A stretch of 64,000 bases of DNA from CAVYHX01 sp963768415. Lineage in GTDB: Bacteria; Pseudomonadota; Gammaproteobacteria; UBA9214. Of this stretch, positions 45,101 to 53,449 are shown piece after piece (the first letter of the stretch is position 1; each line of letters opens with the position of its first letter). Made by a program: the position numbers and the translations under genes. The notes beneath the pieces were generated by a model. The model was not told the DNA's origin, made no database searches, and saw only the letters and a program-made list of their open reading frames with translations. The stretch spans positions 27,238 to 91,237 of the forward strand of contig CAVYHX010000037.1 in the NCBI GenBank assembly GCA_963768415.1. The letters run 5' to 3'.

Positions 45101-45866
45101 CTTGAAGATTAAAGCCGCCGATTTCCACCTGCGCATTCCAGGCCAGGCGTTCCAGTACATCCTGCACGCTGCCCTGCACCGTCACGGTAGCCGGCCCGGT
45201 AATATTCTGGCTCACATGCAATTGCCGCACATTGCCCTGCACCGTTCCTGTACCGGCAAGTCTTGGCATATCCGGCAATTGAACCCACCAGTCAGTGGTA
45301 ATATCGCCTTGCTGTTCTGCATCCAGGTACAAAAGCCCCCGAGCCTGCGCTGCATACATTGGCGCAGCCACGGAAAATGCCTGGATCTGCAGCCGGTTTT
45401 CCTTGCCCGTGGCGGCAAGATGTAATGTATCGACGACAACAGGCACCGTGGCGCCATATTCGAGCACGCTGATTCCGGACAGGGACAATTCGTCGAGCTC
45501 GATTGCCACCGGCAAGGGTTTCAATTTCAGTGGTTCTGCAGCAGGTGGTTCCGGCGCCTTCAGGATCTGCACATCGATGCCCCCGGCACGCACATGGCGC
45601 ACATGTAGCCTGGCACCCGGCAGGGCAGCCGGCCGCCAGTCCAGAGCAAGGGATTCGACCCGCACCTGGACAGCATCATCCCGGTACAGCACACCTTCCA
45701 GATCCAGGGAGCCCAGCAGGGAACCCGCTGCGTGGCTTACGCTGAGTTCACCGGGCACCACCCGCTGTGCGCCGGCAATCAACCAGCGCAACCCCTGGGG
45801 GGTGCCGACGACCACGGCCAGCAACACCACCAACCCGAGCAACAGCGCTATCAACAGCTTCTTCAC
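42147..45866 (-). CDS. tamB: Translocation and assembly module subunit TamB
   Basis: 1239 residues. N-terminal signal anchor (LLIALLLGLVVLLAVVVGTPQ), a long AsmA-like beta-rich body made of repeated strands (residues ~30-900), and the C-terminal DUF490/TamB domain (VNVILDDKVSFDGFGLSGKL, QPGKVTRGQGELNIIDGQY, SDPAMEQSDVLSYLLLGIP, TFRIRYSLSKRWAVQTEAG). It spans the periplasm and works with TamA in outer-membrane protein insertion and lipid traffic. The first codons overlap the tamA stop by four bases, so it is translationally coupled. Confidence 0.93.
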   Translation of the reverse strand: MKKLLIALLLGLVVLLAVVVGTPQGLRWLIAGAQRVVPGELSVSHAAGSLLGSLDLEGVLYRDDAVQVRVESLALDWRPAALPGARLHVRHVRAGGIDVQILKAPEPPAAEPLKLKPLPVAIELDELSLSGISVLEYGATVPVVVDTLHLAATGKENRLQIQAFSVAAPMYAAQARGLLYLDAEQQGDITTDWWVQLPDMPRLAGTGTVQGNVRQLHVSQNITGPATVTVQGSVQDVLERLAWNAQVEIGGFNLQVLQPQGPERQVEGTLTGSGGVDAFTIQGNTRLTDPAFGLITADLQLSRTPGNWRLERMELRKPEQQGALRINGEYTTNGKLSARAEWSELAWQLNEQQSLRSADGEVVLEGTLDEYRFSSRGVLESTGYPLLTFTAQGTGNLQQVELSRLRGDSTQGTFDTSGVVGWAPELHWQVTAGVDSFDPAFFAPDWPGKVSLRLDSQGSQLEQGLEGRLAVGNVAGTLRGQPLTGKANASFHKDTFNITDLQFAAGTTQVSASGSLDAAWDMQWNLAAQDLGLLLPGATGALQGHGRLTGPRDTPRIIAALDGSEVRLQGVAVRSLQARIDVDLADRQVSEVDIRGTGVEASGQSIDSITLTGAGKRPRHGIQFALQQDKQEVTGRLTAILDDKRWSGVLEDMQVQLRAAQTWTLQQPAAFSADRTLAEVQPLCMIQGTARICAGGGWQSSSGWHAALDGDSLPLAQFMPRLDENITVEGEATVELRGQSDANGLSGTARLEVSPGSITLDDGEETLLLTHFMQGHLTARLQNNVLTGELDLPLQDNGGLSGQARLTNVVSRGGWFTDQTAIASDFQLHFADQGLVSLFVPSLSTSKGQMDAELAIGGTLGDPLLSGNATLKNAEVSLPQIGIQLKDVNMQASGAGNTIDLQGSVTSGAGVAVVTGALEIRQGTPFSMDLSLTGDNVQVVNIPEAMALASPDLKLSLREKRLDITGAVRIPDAQIRLRELKGVARESGDLVLVRQEEVIPQADKYQVFSRVNVILDDKVSFDGFGLSGKLAGKVEILEQPGKVTRGQGELNIIDGQYKLYGTELDIEKGRLVFAGGPIGNPGLEMRVVRKTGDVLAGVRVTGTAETPKLNLFSDPAMEQSDVLSYLLLGIPTSKASGAQGAALSGAAASLGLTGGDWLANKLGGAFGLEEMRIESGESVEESSLVLGKYLSPRMYISYAVGLFDQLNTFRIRYSLSKRWAVQTEAGVATGADLLFSMER

Positions 45867-47677
45867 AGATCCGGCCCGATGACCAGATGCAAGCGCAGGG
45901 GATTACCGGACTCGCTCAAGGCCGAAGCCACATCCACGCGAATCAGACCGATGGGAGACCGCCAGCGAATACCAATCCCGGCACCGGTTTTCAGTTCATC
46001 GGATAAATCATCAATGGCATTGCCCACATCCACAAACACTGCGGCACTCCATTTGCCCTTGATATGCTGCTCATACTCGGCGCTGCCCACCAGTAAATTC
46101 TTGCCGCCGATGACATCGCCATTGTCGTCTTCCGGGCCCAGGCTCTCGTAATCATAACCACGCACGCTCTGATCGCCACCGGCAAAATAGCGCAGGGAAG
46201 CCGGCAACTCCTGAAAGTCCGGCACAAAACTGACGCCTGCGTCACCCCGTAAAATGATACGACTGGCTCCGAATACCTGCTGGATCAATTTGGCTTGCAA
46301 ACGAGTTTGTATAAACGAGGTAGTGGAAACCAGGTGTTCCGAAGCGCCGCGCACAGAAAACTGCATGCGCATTCCCCGGGTGCTGTAGACGCGGTTGTCG
46401 GCGCGCACCCACAACCAGCTGGCCTCCGGCATCAACAGCGTGGCAGTATCATCCTCGTCACCAATGGAATAATCCTCCCGCTGGAATGTCAATCCGATGG
46501 TTTCGTTCAGGCCCCGGCGCAGGCCGGTGCGGCTCACCCCCAGCAGGGTGGTCCTGCTTTCGCTGCTATCGGTATTGGAATCTAAATAACCGGCGCTGAA
46601 GGCCAATTTCTCGGTGCGCGGGTTCTTCAGCGGTATCAGATATGCTGCATCCAGACTGTTCTTGATTTCGGACAGCCGCAGATCCGTGGTAATGCGGTGG
46701 CCCCACTGATTGACCCGGCGCCGTTCCCAGCCCGCGCTGACACGTGCGCCGGTATCGGTTCCATACCCCACGCCGAGCGAGTACTTGTTGCGCTTGTGCG
46801 GCACCATGCTTACTGCCACCGGCACCTGCAAACCTTCAGCCTTGTCCTCCTGGGGATTGACATCCACGCTGCTGAAATAATCACTGCCGTTGAGGGCCTC
46901 CTGCAGGCTCAGCAGTGCACCGGTGGAATAGGCATCGCCCTGCTTGAATGTCACATAACGCGCGAGAAAATCCGGGGACAGGGGATTGGGCTGAAACGTG
47001 ACCGGGCCGAACTGATAGCGGGGTCCGGTATCAAAATGCAGCACCACATCCGCATAATAGGCTTCCAGGTCGAGACGTATTTCATGCTGCAGAAATTTCG
47101 CGACAAAATAACCCCGTTCCAGTGCCAGCTTTTGCAAACCGGACTTCAACTTGTCATAGTTAACCTGGTTCAGGGGCACACCGGCGGTAATCGACTCCTT
47201 TGCCATAAGCTTCTGGAATGCCGGGTCCTGCTGACCCTCACCCGCCAGTTGAATATCGGCAGATTTGACCAGCAGGGGGGGGCCGGGACTTATCCGATAG
47301 GTAACCTTCCAGCCCGCACTGGTCGTCAGCAGCTCCTTCTCCACCGTCGACCGATAATAACCGTAGGGTTTCAGGGCGGTTTGAATCTCGGTAACCGCCT
47401 GGTTATGCAGGCGCCGCACCCAGGGCCTGGTGAGATTCGCATCATCCCTGTATTGCTCGATACTGAGGGTATTACGGACATTCTCCAGTAACGCGTCCTC
47501 AACCCCCTCCACCACCACCTCAACCGAGGCTCCATGGGCAACTGACCCTGCACCTGCGGAAAGCAATAACAATAAAATAAACAATCGGGCCACAGGCCAA
47601 ATCCCGGTCAAGGCCCAGCGGCATACGATCTTGCGAGGTACCGAACAGCGGGCAATGGAAAAATTACTCTCGTTCAT
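45863..47677 (-). CDS. tamA: Autotransporter assembly complex protein TamA
   Basis: 604 residues. Signal peptide (LFILLLLLSAGAGSVAHG), three POTRA domains (about 50-300: VVVEGVEDALLENVRNTLS, AVTEIQTALKPYGYYRS, FDTGPRYQFGPVTFQPNPL) and an Omp85 barrel (about 310-604) with the conserved FAGGDQSVRGYDYESLGP motif and the end GLIRVDVASALS / LRLHLVIGPDL. Partner of TamB in the outer membrane. Confidence 0.94.
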   Translation of the reverse strand: MNESNFSIARCSVPRKIVCRWALTGIWPVARLFILLLLLSAGAGSVAHGASVEVVVEGVEDALLENVRNTLSIEQYRDDANLTRPWVRRLHNQAVTEIQTALKPYGYYRSTVEKELLTTSAGWKVTYRISPGPPLLVKSADIQLAGEGQQDPAFQKLMAKESITAGVPLNQVNYDKLKSGLQKLALERGYFVAKFLQHEIRLDLEAYYADVVLHFDTGPRYQFGPVTFQPNPLSPDFLARYVTFKQGDAYSTGALLSLQEALNGSDYFSSVDVNPQEDKAEGLQVPVAVSMVPHKRNKYSLGVGYGTDTGARVSAGWERRRVNQWGHRITTDLRLSEIKNSLDAAYLIPLKNPRTEKLAFSAGYLDSNTDSSESRTTLLGVSRTGLRRGLNETIGLTFQREDYSIGDEDDTATLLMPEASWLWVRADNRVYSTRGMRMQFSVRGASEHLVSTTSFIQTRLQAKLIQQVFGASRIILRGDAGVSFVPDFQELPASLRYFAGGDQSVRGYDYESLGPEDDNGDVIGGKNLLVGSAEYEQHIKGKWSAAVFVDVGNAIDDLSDELKTGAGIGIRWRSPIGLIRVDVASALSESGNPLRLHLVIGPDL

Positions 47678-48042
47678 CTGTTACACGATTCGGGAGGACT
47701 TATACTCGCGGAAGGTCAGGGTGTCACTGGTATTCTGCCACACCCGCAAACTACCGGAATATTTTCACGGCCGTGGCGCGGGGCTTACTCCGGGCGAAAG
47801 ATTGACGGATAGTTGTGATCAACACCGAAGTCCGCATGGTCACGCTGCGGGTGCGTCAGTCCCCGGCACGGCGTTTACCGGTAAGTTGGGCGAAGGTCCA
47901 GCGCCTGGTTGTTCCTGCCAGCGGTCATGTGCACAGCCTGCAGCGATCGCGTGGTTACCCTGCGCTGCCCGGTGATGGCCCTGGGCACATCCAGACTGCC
48001 TGGCCTCGATACGTGAAATCCGCTCTAACTGGCTGATACATT
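47678..48042. other. Intergenic stretch upstream of tamA, no gene recognised
   Basis: Open frames here on both strands lack ribosome sites and protein-like composition. The part adjacent to 47677 should hold the tamA promoter, but no clear -35/-10 pair is seen. The right end borders the tRNA-Ser 3' end. Confidence 0.4.
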
Positions 48043-48130
48043 TGGCGGAGAGGGTGGGATTCGAACCCACGGAACCTCGCGGTTCAACGGTTTTCAAGAC
48101 CGCCGCTTTCGACCACTCAGCCACCTCTCC
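48043..48130 (-). tRNA. tRNA-Ser (anticodon UGA)
   Basis: The minus strand folds as a class II tRNA: acceptor GGAGAGG pairs with CCTCTCC, discriminator G, encoded CCA (48045-48043). D arm GGCTGAGTGGTCGAAAGCG, anticodon loop CTTGAAA with TGA, a long variable arm (TTGAACCGCGAGGTTC region), and T arm GTGGGTTCGAATCCCAC. 88 bases in all, with the variable arm typical for tRNA-Ser. Confidence 0.95.
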
Positions 48131-48305
48131 GTTGCGGCGCTAGGATACCGGATTTCTGCGGGCGTTGGCCAGCCATCTGCCTCAATTATTTAAGGTTTTT
48201 ATATTGCTGTTTCTCATGGGGATGCTATTCTTGCAGGAACCAAATAGAAACGCGCCGGTCTATACCGGGTGTTTGATTATTTCTGTCGAAGCGAGGGTAA
48301 ATAGT

Positions 48306-48968
48306 ATGGTTGAAAAAACGATCGTCCAGACCGGCCAGTCAGTACTGGCCACCAACAAGGTCATCCGCAACACCTACACGCTGCTGTCCATGACCCTGCT
48401 GTTCAGCGCGCTGTGCGCCGCGGTCGCCGTTCAGCTCAACATGCCACCCCTGGGATTCATCATCACCCTGGTCGGCTATTTCGGACTCTTGTTCCTGACC
48501 GCGAAATTCCGTAACAGCGGCCTGGGACTGGTGTTCGTTTTTGCCCTGACCGGTTTCATGGGATTGACGCTGGGTCCCATTATCAGCGCCTACCTGTCCC
48601 TGCCAAACGGTCACCAGATCGTCATGACCGCCATGGGCGGCACCGGCGTCATTTTCCTGGGCCTGTCCGGTTATGCGCTGACCACCCGCAAGGACTTCAG
48701 CTTCATCGGCGGCTTCCTGATGGTGGGCATACTGGTCGCCTTCCTGGCAGGTATCGCCAGTCTGTTTCTCTCCATGCCCGGCCTGTCACTGGCGGTATCC
48801 GCCATGTTCGTCCTGCTGATGTCGGGCCTGATCCTGTATCAAACCAGCCAGATCGTACACGGTGGAGAAACCAATTACATCATGGCGACGGTGACGCTCT
48901 ATGTCTCGATCTACAACCTGTTCACCAGCCTGCTCCACCTGCTGGGGGCATTTGGTGGTGACGACTAA
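48306..48968 (+). CDS. Bax inhibitor-1/YccA-family membrane protein
   Basis: 220 residues, seven membrane helices (LLSMTLLFSALCAAVAVQLNM, GFIITLVGYFGLLFLTA, GLGLVFVFALTGFMGLTLGPI, MTAMGGTGVIFLGLSGYALTT, GFLMVGILVAFLAGIASLF, LSLAVSAMFVLLMSGLILYQT, TLYVSIYNLFTSLLHLLG). The C-terminal pattern YxTSQIVHGGETNYIMA plus SIYNLFTSLL is diagnostic of the YccA/YbhL group. These proteins form pH-sensitive channels or modulate the FtsH protease (YccA). ATG 48306 is preferred because it begins MVEKTIVQT; a longer reading from 48165 lacks support. A terminator follows directly. Confidence 0.92.
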   Translation: MVEKTIVQTGQSVLATNKVIRNTYTLLSMTLLFSALCAAVAVQLNMPPLGFIITLVGYFGLLFLTAKFRNSGLGLVFVFALTGFMGLTLGPIISAYLSLPNGHQIVMTAMGGTGVIFLGLSGYALTTRKDFSFIGGFLMVGILVAFLAGIASLFLSMPGLSLAVSAMFVLLMSGLILYQTSQIVHGGETNYIMATVTLYVSIYNLFTSLLHLLGAFGGDD

Positions 48969-48994
48969 CTGAACTCAGTCTTATCCGTACTATC

Positions 48995-49020
48995 AGCCCC
49001 GCCTCGCGGGGCTTCTTTTA
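48995..49020 (+). terminator. Rho-independent terminator after the YccA-family gene
   Basis: Stem AGCCCCGC / GCGGGGCT with loop CTC, followed by TCTTTTA, starting 27 bases after the stop codon. Confidence 0.88.
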
Positions 49021-49032
49021 TGGCACGACATC

Positions 49033-49434
49033 ATGCATGACACTTTTGAGACGCGTAACGAACTGGAAGAAAAATTGCTGGCCGCGCAGGAGGGCCAGCT
49101 GCCCGAAGCCGAGTTCATGGACTATCTCATGGATACCCAGGTATTCATGCCGATCAAGGACGCTATCGGTATCGAGGGTTTTACCAGCAGCAACAAGGCC
49201 ATTCCACTGACGCTGAAAGCCGAAGAAGATATCGAGGTGCTGATCCTGTTCACCAGCCCGGAACGTGCCAAGACCTACATCAAGGACTATCCCGGTTACG
49301 ATGGCGGCCTGCTGGCCGAGTTCAAGTGGGTGCTGGAAAGAACCGGCAGTGGCGTGGGCATCTCGATCAATCCGGACTGGCCGGTCGGTTTCGACCTGGA
49401 ACCGGAAATGATCCAGCAACTGAAACACAACTAG
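49033..49434 (+). CDS. SseB-family N-terminal domain protein
   Basis: 133 residues, no signal peptide. The fold-defining segments of the SseB N-terminal domain are visible: LEEKLLAAQEGQLPEAEFMDYLMDT-like opening, TQVFMPIKDA, VLILFTSPERAKTYI, LAEFKWVLERTGSGVGISINPDWPVGFDL. SseB-type proteins are cytoplasmic and of unclear role. Followed after five bases by the CPBP protease, probably co-transcribed. Confidence 0.8.
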   Translation: MHDTFETRNELEEKLLAAQEGQLPEAEFMDYLMDTQVFMPIKDAIGIEGFTSSNKAIPLTLKAEEDIEVLILFTSPERAKTYIKDYPGYDGGLLAEFKWVLERTGSGVGISINPDWPVGFDLEPEMIQQLKHN

Positions 49435-49439
49435 TCCCG

Positions 49440-49895
49440 TTGCCAGTCACCATTCCGGCCACGCGCGAACTTCGGAAAGACCCCCTCTTCCTGGCGGCGC
49501 TGGCGGCCGGACCGCTGTGCTGGCTGTTAATTTATCTGATCCTGCAGCCAGAGCCCCGCTGGGCCTGGCCGCTGATGGCGCCGCTGCAGTACCTGCTCCC
49601 GGCACTGCTCTATCCGGTCCTGGAAGAAATCGTATTTCGCGGACTGTTACAGGACTTCGTGCGTGAGCGCATCAGCGCCCGCGTCTTCGGGCCATTGAGT
49701 GTCGCCAACCTGTTGACCAGTATTTGCTTCACTGCCCTGCACTTTATCTACCACCCTCCGCTATGGGCGGCACTGGTCCTGTTCCCCTCCCTGGTGTTCG
49801 GTTTTTTCAAGGACCGCACCGGGCACCTGACCGCGCCCATTGTGTTGCATGTCTTTTACAATGCGGGGTTTCTGTGGCTGTTCACTGCGGGATGA
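49440..49895 (+). CDS. CPBP-family glutamic intramembrane protease (MrtJ-like)
   Basis: About 151 residues from TTG 49440, the only usable start after the SseB stop; no ATG is available. Four membrane helices. The catalytic signature EEIVFRG lies near residue 62, followed by the second motif FTALHFIYHPPLW and third motif HVFYNAGF. The compact length and the ALHxxxHPP and LVFGFF segments resemble the JDVT-CTERM sorting protease type (MrtJ), but no JDVT-CTERM substrate is in this window, so only the CPBP family is certain. Confidence 0.75.
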   Translation: MPVTIPATRELRKDPLFLAALAAGPLCWLLIYLILQPEPRWAWPLMAPLQYLLPALLYPVLEEIVFRGLLQDFVRERISARVFGPLSVANLLTSICFTALHFIYHPPLWAALVLFPSLVFGFFKDRTGHLTAPIVLHVFYNAGFLWLFTAG

Positions 49896-49920
49896 GGGTG
49901 TCTTGAGTTTATATCCGCTG

Positions 49921-50012
49921 CCCTGTTGGGCACGTCGCTGCGCTCCTTTGCCCAACCTGCATGTCCTGACACAGTCGTAGGTTGGGCAAAGCGCAGCGTG
50001 CCCAACAGGGCA
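49921..50012. repeat. REPIN-like inverted pair of GTAG-headed palindromes
   Basis: Two inverted copies: the right copy (49977-50011) reads GTAGGTTGGGCAAAGCGCAG then GTGCCCAAC. The left copy (49921-49959) is its near complement (GTTGGGCACGTCGCTGCGC, then CTTTGCCCAAC). A short spacer separates them. Same general design as the single element at 3237. It lies in the gap after the CPBP protease, which otherwise holds no gene. Confidence 0.8.
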
Positions 50013-50112
50013 ATTCATAATGCCTGAAAAGCAAGCAGGGCAGATTTCTGCGCCTGCAATATCTGTATTCCCCGCATCCCTGCGGGTCATGCGGAAGCTT
50101 TGCCTGATTTTG

Positions 50113-51528
50113 CTAACTCAGCGCTTCCAGGAAACGCCGATAGCGCTTTTCAAGTGCGGCATTGCCCGCCGGCTCGAAGGTCTTGCCTGGACCGGACGCT
50201 GGCCAGTTGGCCGGACAACCGGCAGCCTGCCAGGCGATGCCGCGCGCCGTGGCCTCGACCTGCACGGGACGGTGCACTGACAACCCGGATAAATCCGCCA
50301 GTCGCTGACACAGACCATCGAGATTGGCCAATCCCCCGGTGACCTGGATCCTGTCGACCCCGGGATTGGCCGCGCACATGAGGTCGACGTTGGCCTGAAT
50401 CAGAAATACGACGCTCTCGATGACGGCGACCATGGCGGCCGGCGCCGCCGGGGTGTCACCCAGAAATTCCGGTTCCGGACCCGCACGCCACCAGGGTGCA
50501 CCCAGCCCGCCGATGGTGTTGATAAACACGGGCGGGTCCGGCACGGTATTCAACCACACGGGCAGATTACCTTTCAGGTCGCTTGCATTAAAGCGCGTTT
50601 TGGCCCAATCCAGCGCGGACGCGGCCCCGTTCACTGTCCCTTCGATGTAATAACTCGCGGTATGCCGGTCACTCAGGGAAACCCCGGCAAGCTGGCCGGG
50701 ATTACGCTGCTGCGGATCCGCGACCGGCATCAGGACGAAGGCGCCGGTCCCGATATTGACCAGCACCGTATTTTCAGCCGGCCTGCCCTGTGCGTAAAGT
50801 GCCGAGGTCTGATCACCATTGACGGCACGCAGGGGAATGTTTCCCGGTGCAGTCATGCCGTAGTCAGCCAGAATCGGCTTGCAGTCGGGTAACACTGCAC
50901 GTGGAATAGCGAACAGATCCAGCAGCCAGTCATCCCAGTCGCGCCGGGCAAGATTCCATAACAGGGTGCGCGATGCGTTTGCATGGTCGACGAATTCGCC
51001 CGTCCCGGCTATCAGGTGATGCAGCAGATAACCGGCCAGGGGTCCCATGACCAGGTTGCCGGAATCCCTGGCTGCAGCAACGGATGGTGTGTGTGCCAAC
51101 AGCCATTGCAGTTTCCCGGCGCCATAGTGCGGTGACAGATGCAACCCGGTGCGTTGCCTGATTTCGGGCTCATGGGTTGCAAGTGTCCGCAGTGCGTCCT
51201 GTGTACGCCGGTCCTGCCAGCTGAGTACCGGACTGAGTGCCATACCGCTGCCGCGCTCCCAGGCAAGCACACTGGAGCGCTGCGTCGCGAGCCCTGCTGC
51301 CTGAATCAACCCGGCATCGACATCCGGGTGCCGGAGAATTTCGCCAACCACCGTGCGCATGGAATCGAGGATTTCTGCCGCCGACTGTTCCACCTCCGTG
51401 CGGCTGCGCGCATGCAGGGTAACCGGCTTCCGGCTGATTGCAACCAGGTGGCCGCGGCCATCAAAAACGACCGCGCGGGTCGAATGAGTACCCTGGTCGA
51501 TTGCCAGTATCAGTGCGCCGCCTGTCAT
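50113..51528 (-). CDS. FGGY-family carbohydrate kinase, probably glycerol kinase
   Basis: 471 residues, slightly shorter than the ~500 of classical GlpK. ATP-phosphate motif AIDQGTHSTRAVVFDG at the start, RTEVEQSAAEIL, LATQRSSVLAWERGSG, SWQDRRTQDAL, the second-domain GDQTSALYAQG and IGTGAFVLM, and the adenosine motif IQVTGGLANLDGLCQRLADL. It phosphorylates a polyol; glycerol is inferred from neighbours glpD and GDPD. The start overlaps the dehydrogenase stop by one base (TAATG). Last gene of the operon. Confidence 0.85.
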   Translation of the reverse strand: MTGGALILAIDQGTHSTRAVVFDGRGHLVAISRKPVTLHARSRTEVEQSAAEILDSMRTVVGEILRHPDVDAGLIQAAGLATQRSSVLAWERGSGMALSPVLSWQDRRTQDALRTLATHEPEIRQRTGLHLSPHYGAGKLQWLLAHTPSVAAARDSGNLVMGPLAGYLLHHLIAGTGEFVDHANASRTLLWNLARRDWDDWLLDLFAIPRAVLPDCKPILADYGMTAPGNIPLRAVNGDQTSALYAQGRPAENTVLVNIGTGAFVLMPVADPQQRNPGQLAGVSLSDRHTASYYIEGTVNGAASALDWAKTRFNASDLKGNLPVWLNTVPDPPVFINTIGGLGAPWWRAGPEPEFLGDTPAAPAAMVAVIESVVFLIQANVDLMCAANPGVDRIQVTGGLANLDGLCQRLADLSGLSVHRPVQVEATARGIAWQAAGCPANWPASGPGKTFEPAGNAALEKRYRRFLEALS

Positions 51529-52712
51529 TACACGGGATTGAGTTTCAGCGTGCGTGTGTTCGCAACCGCCTTGCGCACCGGCAGGGTGTGACGCAGCGCG
51601 TGCATGATCTTTTCTGCCGTAGCGCGATAACCTGTCAATTTACCTCCATAGATTGACACGTACCCGGGCGCCCGCGGGTTATCGAACTCGAGGTGCGTCT
51701 CGCGCGAGCGTTTGAATGCCGTATTCGTGGATGCGGGCAGCACCCGCAGTCCGGCAAAACGGTCGATCACATGCTGTGAACGGCCGGGAAAATAATGCTG
51801 CATTACGGCAAGCAGATAGGCCTCCTCTTCCGCCAGCGGCGCGACCTGCTCGGGCGCGCCCCGGTAGAGGTTCTCGGTAGTGCCGAGCAAGGCGCGCTCG
51901 CCCCACTGCAACAGGAACACCGCACGCCTGTCAGCGGGGACCTCCATGTAATAACAGCCCTGCTGCAGCCTGCCCTCGACTATCAGATGCGTACCCTGTA
52001 CCAGATCCAGTTCAATATGCGGTGGATCGGGCGTAACCCGGGCATCGATCATTCTTACCCAGGGACCACCCGCATTCACCAGTACACGCGCCCGGCAGTG
52101 CTTCTCGATAGCATCGACCGTATAGCGGATATCGCTGCCGGCAGTTGTAATCTCTGCCCCGATGAATTCTGCCGGACAATGCAGGACTGCACCGAGGTCC
52201 ATGGCAGACTGCATGACCGCGCAGGTCAGGTCCCTGTCATTCGTCTGTGCATCAAAGTACTGGAACACGGCCTGCAGACCGTCAGCTACCAGGCCGTCGC
52301 GCTCGCACAGCAGCCTGCTTGCGGCGGGATCGAGTTTGCGGAAACGGCAGGAGCTATGGAGGCCACCCAGAAAGGCATACAACAGCAGACCGGCCCGCAG
52401 GGTTAGCGGGCGGCGCGAGGTTCCGGCATAGACAGGAATATGGAATGGCTCGAGATGCACCAGATCGGGTGCCAGTTTCAGCAAGAGTCTGCGTTCAACC
52501 AGGCTCTCCCGGACCAGGGAAAAATCAAAACCCTCCAGGTAGCGCAGCCCCCCGTGGATCAGTTTACTGGAGCGGCTGGATGATCCGCTGGCAAGAAAGG
52601 TCTTTTCCAGCACCATCACCGAGTAGCCGGCACAGGCAGCCGCCTGCGCAACGCCAACACCGTGGATCCCGCCACCGACAACGACGACATCATACTGGTC
52701 TGTCACAGACAA
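51528..52712 (-). CDS. FAD-dependent glycerol-3-phosphate dehydrogenase (short form)
   Basis: 394 residues. Nucleotide-binding motif VVVGGGIHGVGVAQAAACAG (residues 10-29), SSRSSKLIHGGLRYLEGFDFSLV typical of GlpD, active-site segments QYFDAQTNDRDLTCAVMQSA, NAGGPWVRMID, and the C-terminal YVSIYGGKLTGYRATAEKIM. The C-terminal DAO_C domain of ~100 residues found in classical GlpD is missing, as in a subgroup of ~390-residue proteins. It oxidises glycerol-3-phosphate to dihydroxyacetone phosphate and feeds electrons to quinone. The start overlaps the GDPD stop by ten bases. Confidence 0.87.
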   Translation of the reverse strand: MSVTDQYDVVVVGGGIHGVGVAQAAACAGYSVMVLEKTFLASGSSSRSSKLIHGGLRYLEGFDFSLVRESLVERRLLLKLAPDLVHLEPFHIPVYAGTSRRPLTLRAGLLLYAFLGGLHSSCRFRKLDPAASRLLCERDGLVADGLQAVFQYFDAQTNDRDLTCAVMQSAMDLGAVLHCPAEFIGAEITTAGSDIRYTVDAIEKHCRARVLVNAGGPWVRMIDARVTPDPPHIELDLVQGTHLIVEGRLQQGCYYMEVPADRRAVFLLQWGERALLGTTENLYRGAPEQVAPLAEEEAYLLAVMQHYFPGRSQHVIDRFAGLRVLPASTNTAFKRSRETHLEFDNPRAPGYVSIYGGKLTGYRATAEKIMHALRHTLPVRKAVANTRTLKLNPV

Positions 52713-53449
52713 CTCCGCGAGAAATCCTTGTCTGACAGGAGCCTGGTTATTTCATCAGTCTCCACCAGATCAAATCCACGCTCCCTGTACGCTATAACAT
52801 CCGCGGGTTCATTGATGGTATACACAACCCATTTCCAGGGCCCTTCCCAAAGCTGCCAGTCACCACCCGGCAGGCGCTTGCGACTGCAGAACAGGTAATC
52901 CGGCTGCAACTTGCCGGCCAGCGATTGACTGGCTGCTGTCCAGCCCGGCAAGACCCAGCCAACCGGTAACGCGGTGGAGGATCTGAACTCAACCAGCGCA
53001 TGGTATTCAAAAGAAATGATGATGCACCGGTCCTCAATGCCGCCCAGGGCCTGCATGACGATATCAACGATGCTGGCAATGCCAAATGCCTCGATGCTGG
53101 CATGCTTTATTTCAATAAATGCCCTGGCGTCCGGCCACTGCTTCAACAAGGCGGTAAATTCATCCAGCCGGGCGATATGCAAGTCGCTGTAGGTATCACC
53201 AAAACGTGATGCATAACCGGCCGGCAGCGCTTTTATCCTTGCATAACGGGTCGCGGCAACCTGCAGTTCCCTGCCGGTAATTTTCAGCAGCGACGGATCA
53301 TGACTGAGTACCGGGACACCATCGGCGGAAATATGTACATCCGTTTCCACGTAACCGGCACCGGCCTGCAGGGCTGCTTCAAATCCGGGCAGCGAATTTT
53401 CCGGGTAGACCAGGGGAGCACCCCGATGCGCGACAAGACTCGATTTCAT
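52703..53449 (-). CDS. Glycerophosphodiester phosphodiesterase
   Basis: 248 residues from ATG 53449, which overlaps the hydrolase stop as ATGA. Catalytic motifs: AHRGAPLVYPENSLPGFEAAL (His-Arg and Glu), YVETDVHISADGVPVLSHDPSL (Glu, Asp, His), AFIEIKHASIEAF (Glu-Lys), and the late VYTINEPADVIAY. No signal peptide, so the enzyme is cytoplasmic, like UgpQ rather than periplasmic GlpQ. It splits glycerophosphodiesters to glycerol-3-phosphate plus alcohol, feeding the dehydrogenase and kinase genes that follow. Confidence 0.92.
   Translation of the reverse strand: MKSSLVAHRGAPLVYPENSLPGFEAALQAGAGYVETDVHISADGVPVLSHDPSLLKITGRELQVAATRYARIKALPAGYASRFGDTYSDLHIARLDEFTALLKQWPDARAFIEIKHASIEAFGIASIVDIVMQALGGIEDRCIIISFEYHALVEFRSSTALPVGWVLPGWTAASQSLAGKLQPDYLFCSRKRLPGGDWQLWEGPWKWVVYTINEPADVIAYRERGFDLVETDEITRLLSDKDFSRSCL

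Noticed and set aside
47840..48124. Minus-strand open frame overlapping the tRNA-Ser gene
   Set aside because: It reads through the tRNA and has no protein-like features.
48043..48130. tRNA-Ser as integration site of a mobile element
   Set aside because: No integrase, no direct repeat of the tRNA 3' end nearby, and flanking genes are ordinary housekeeping genes.
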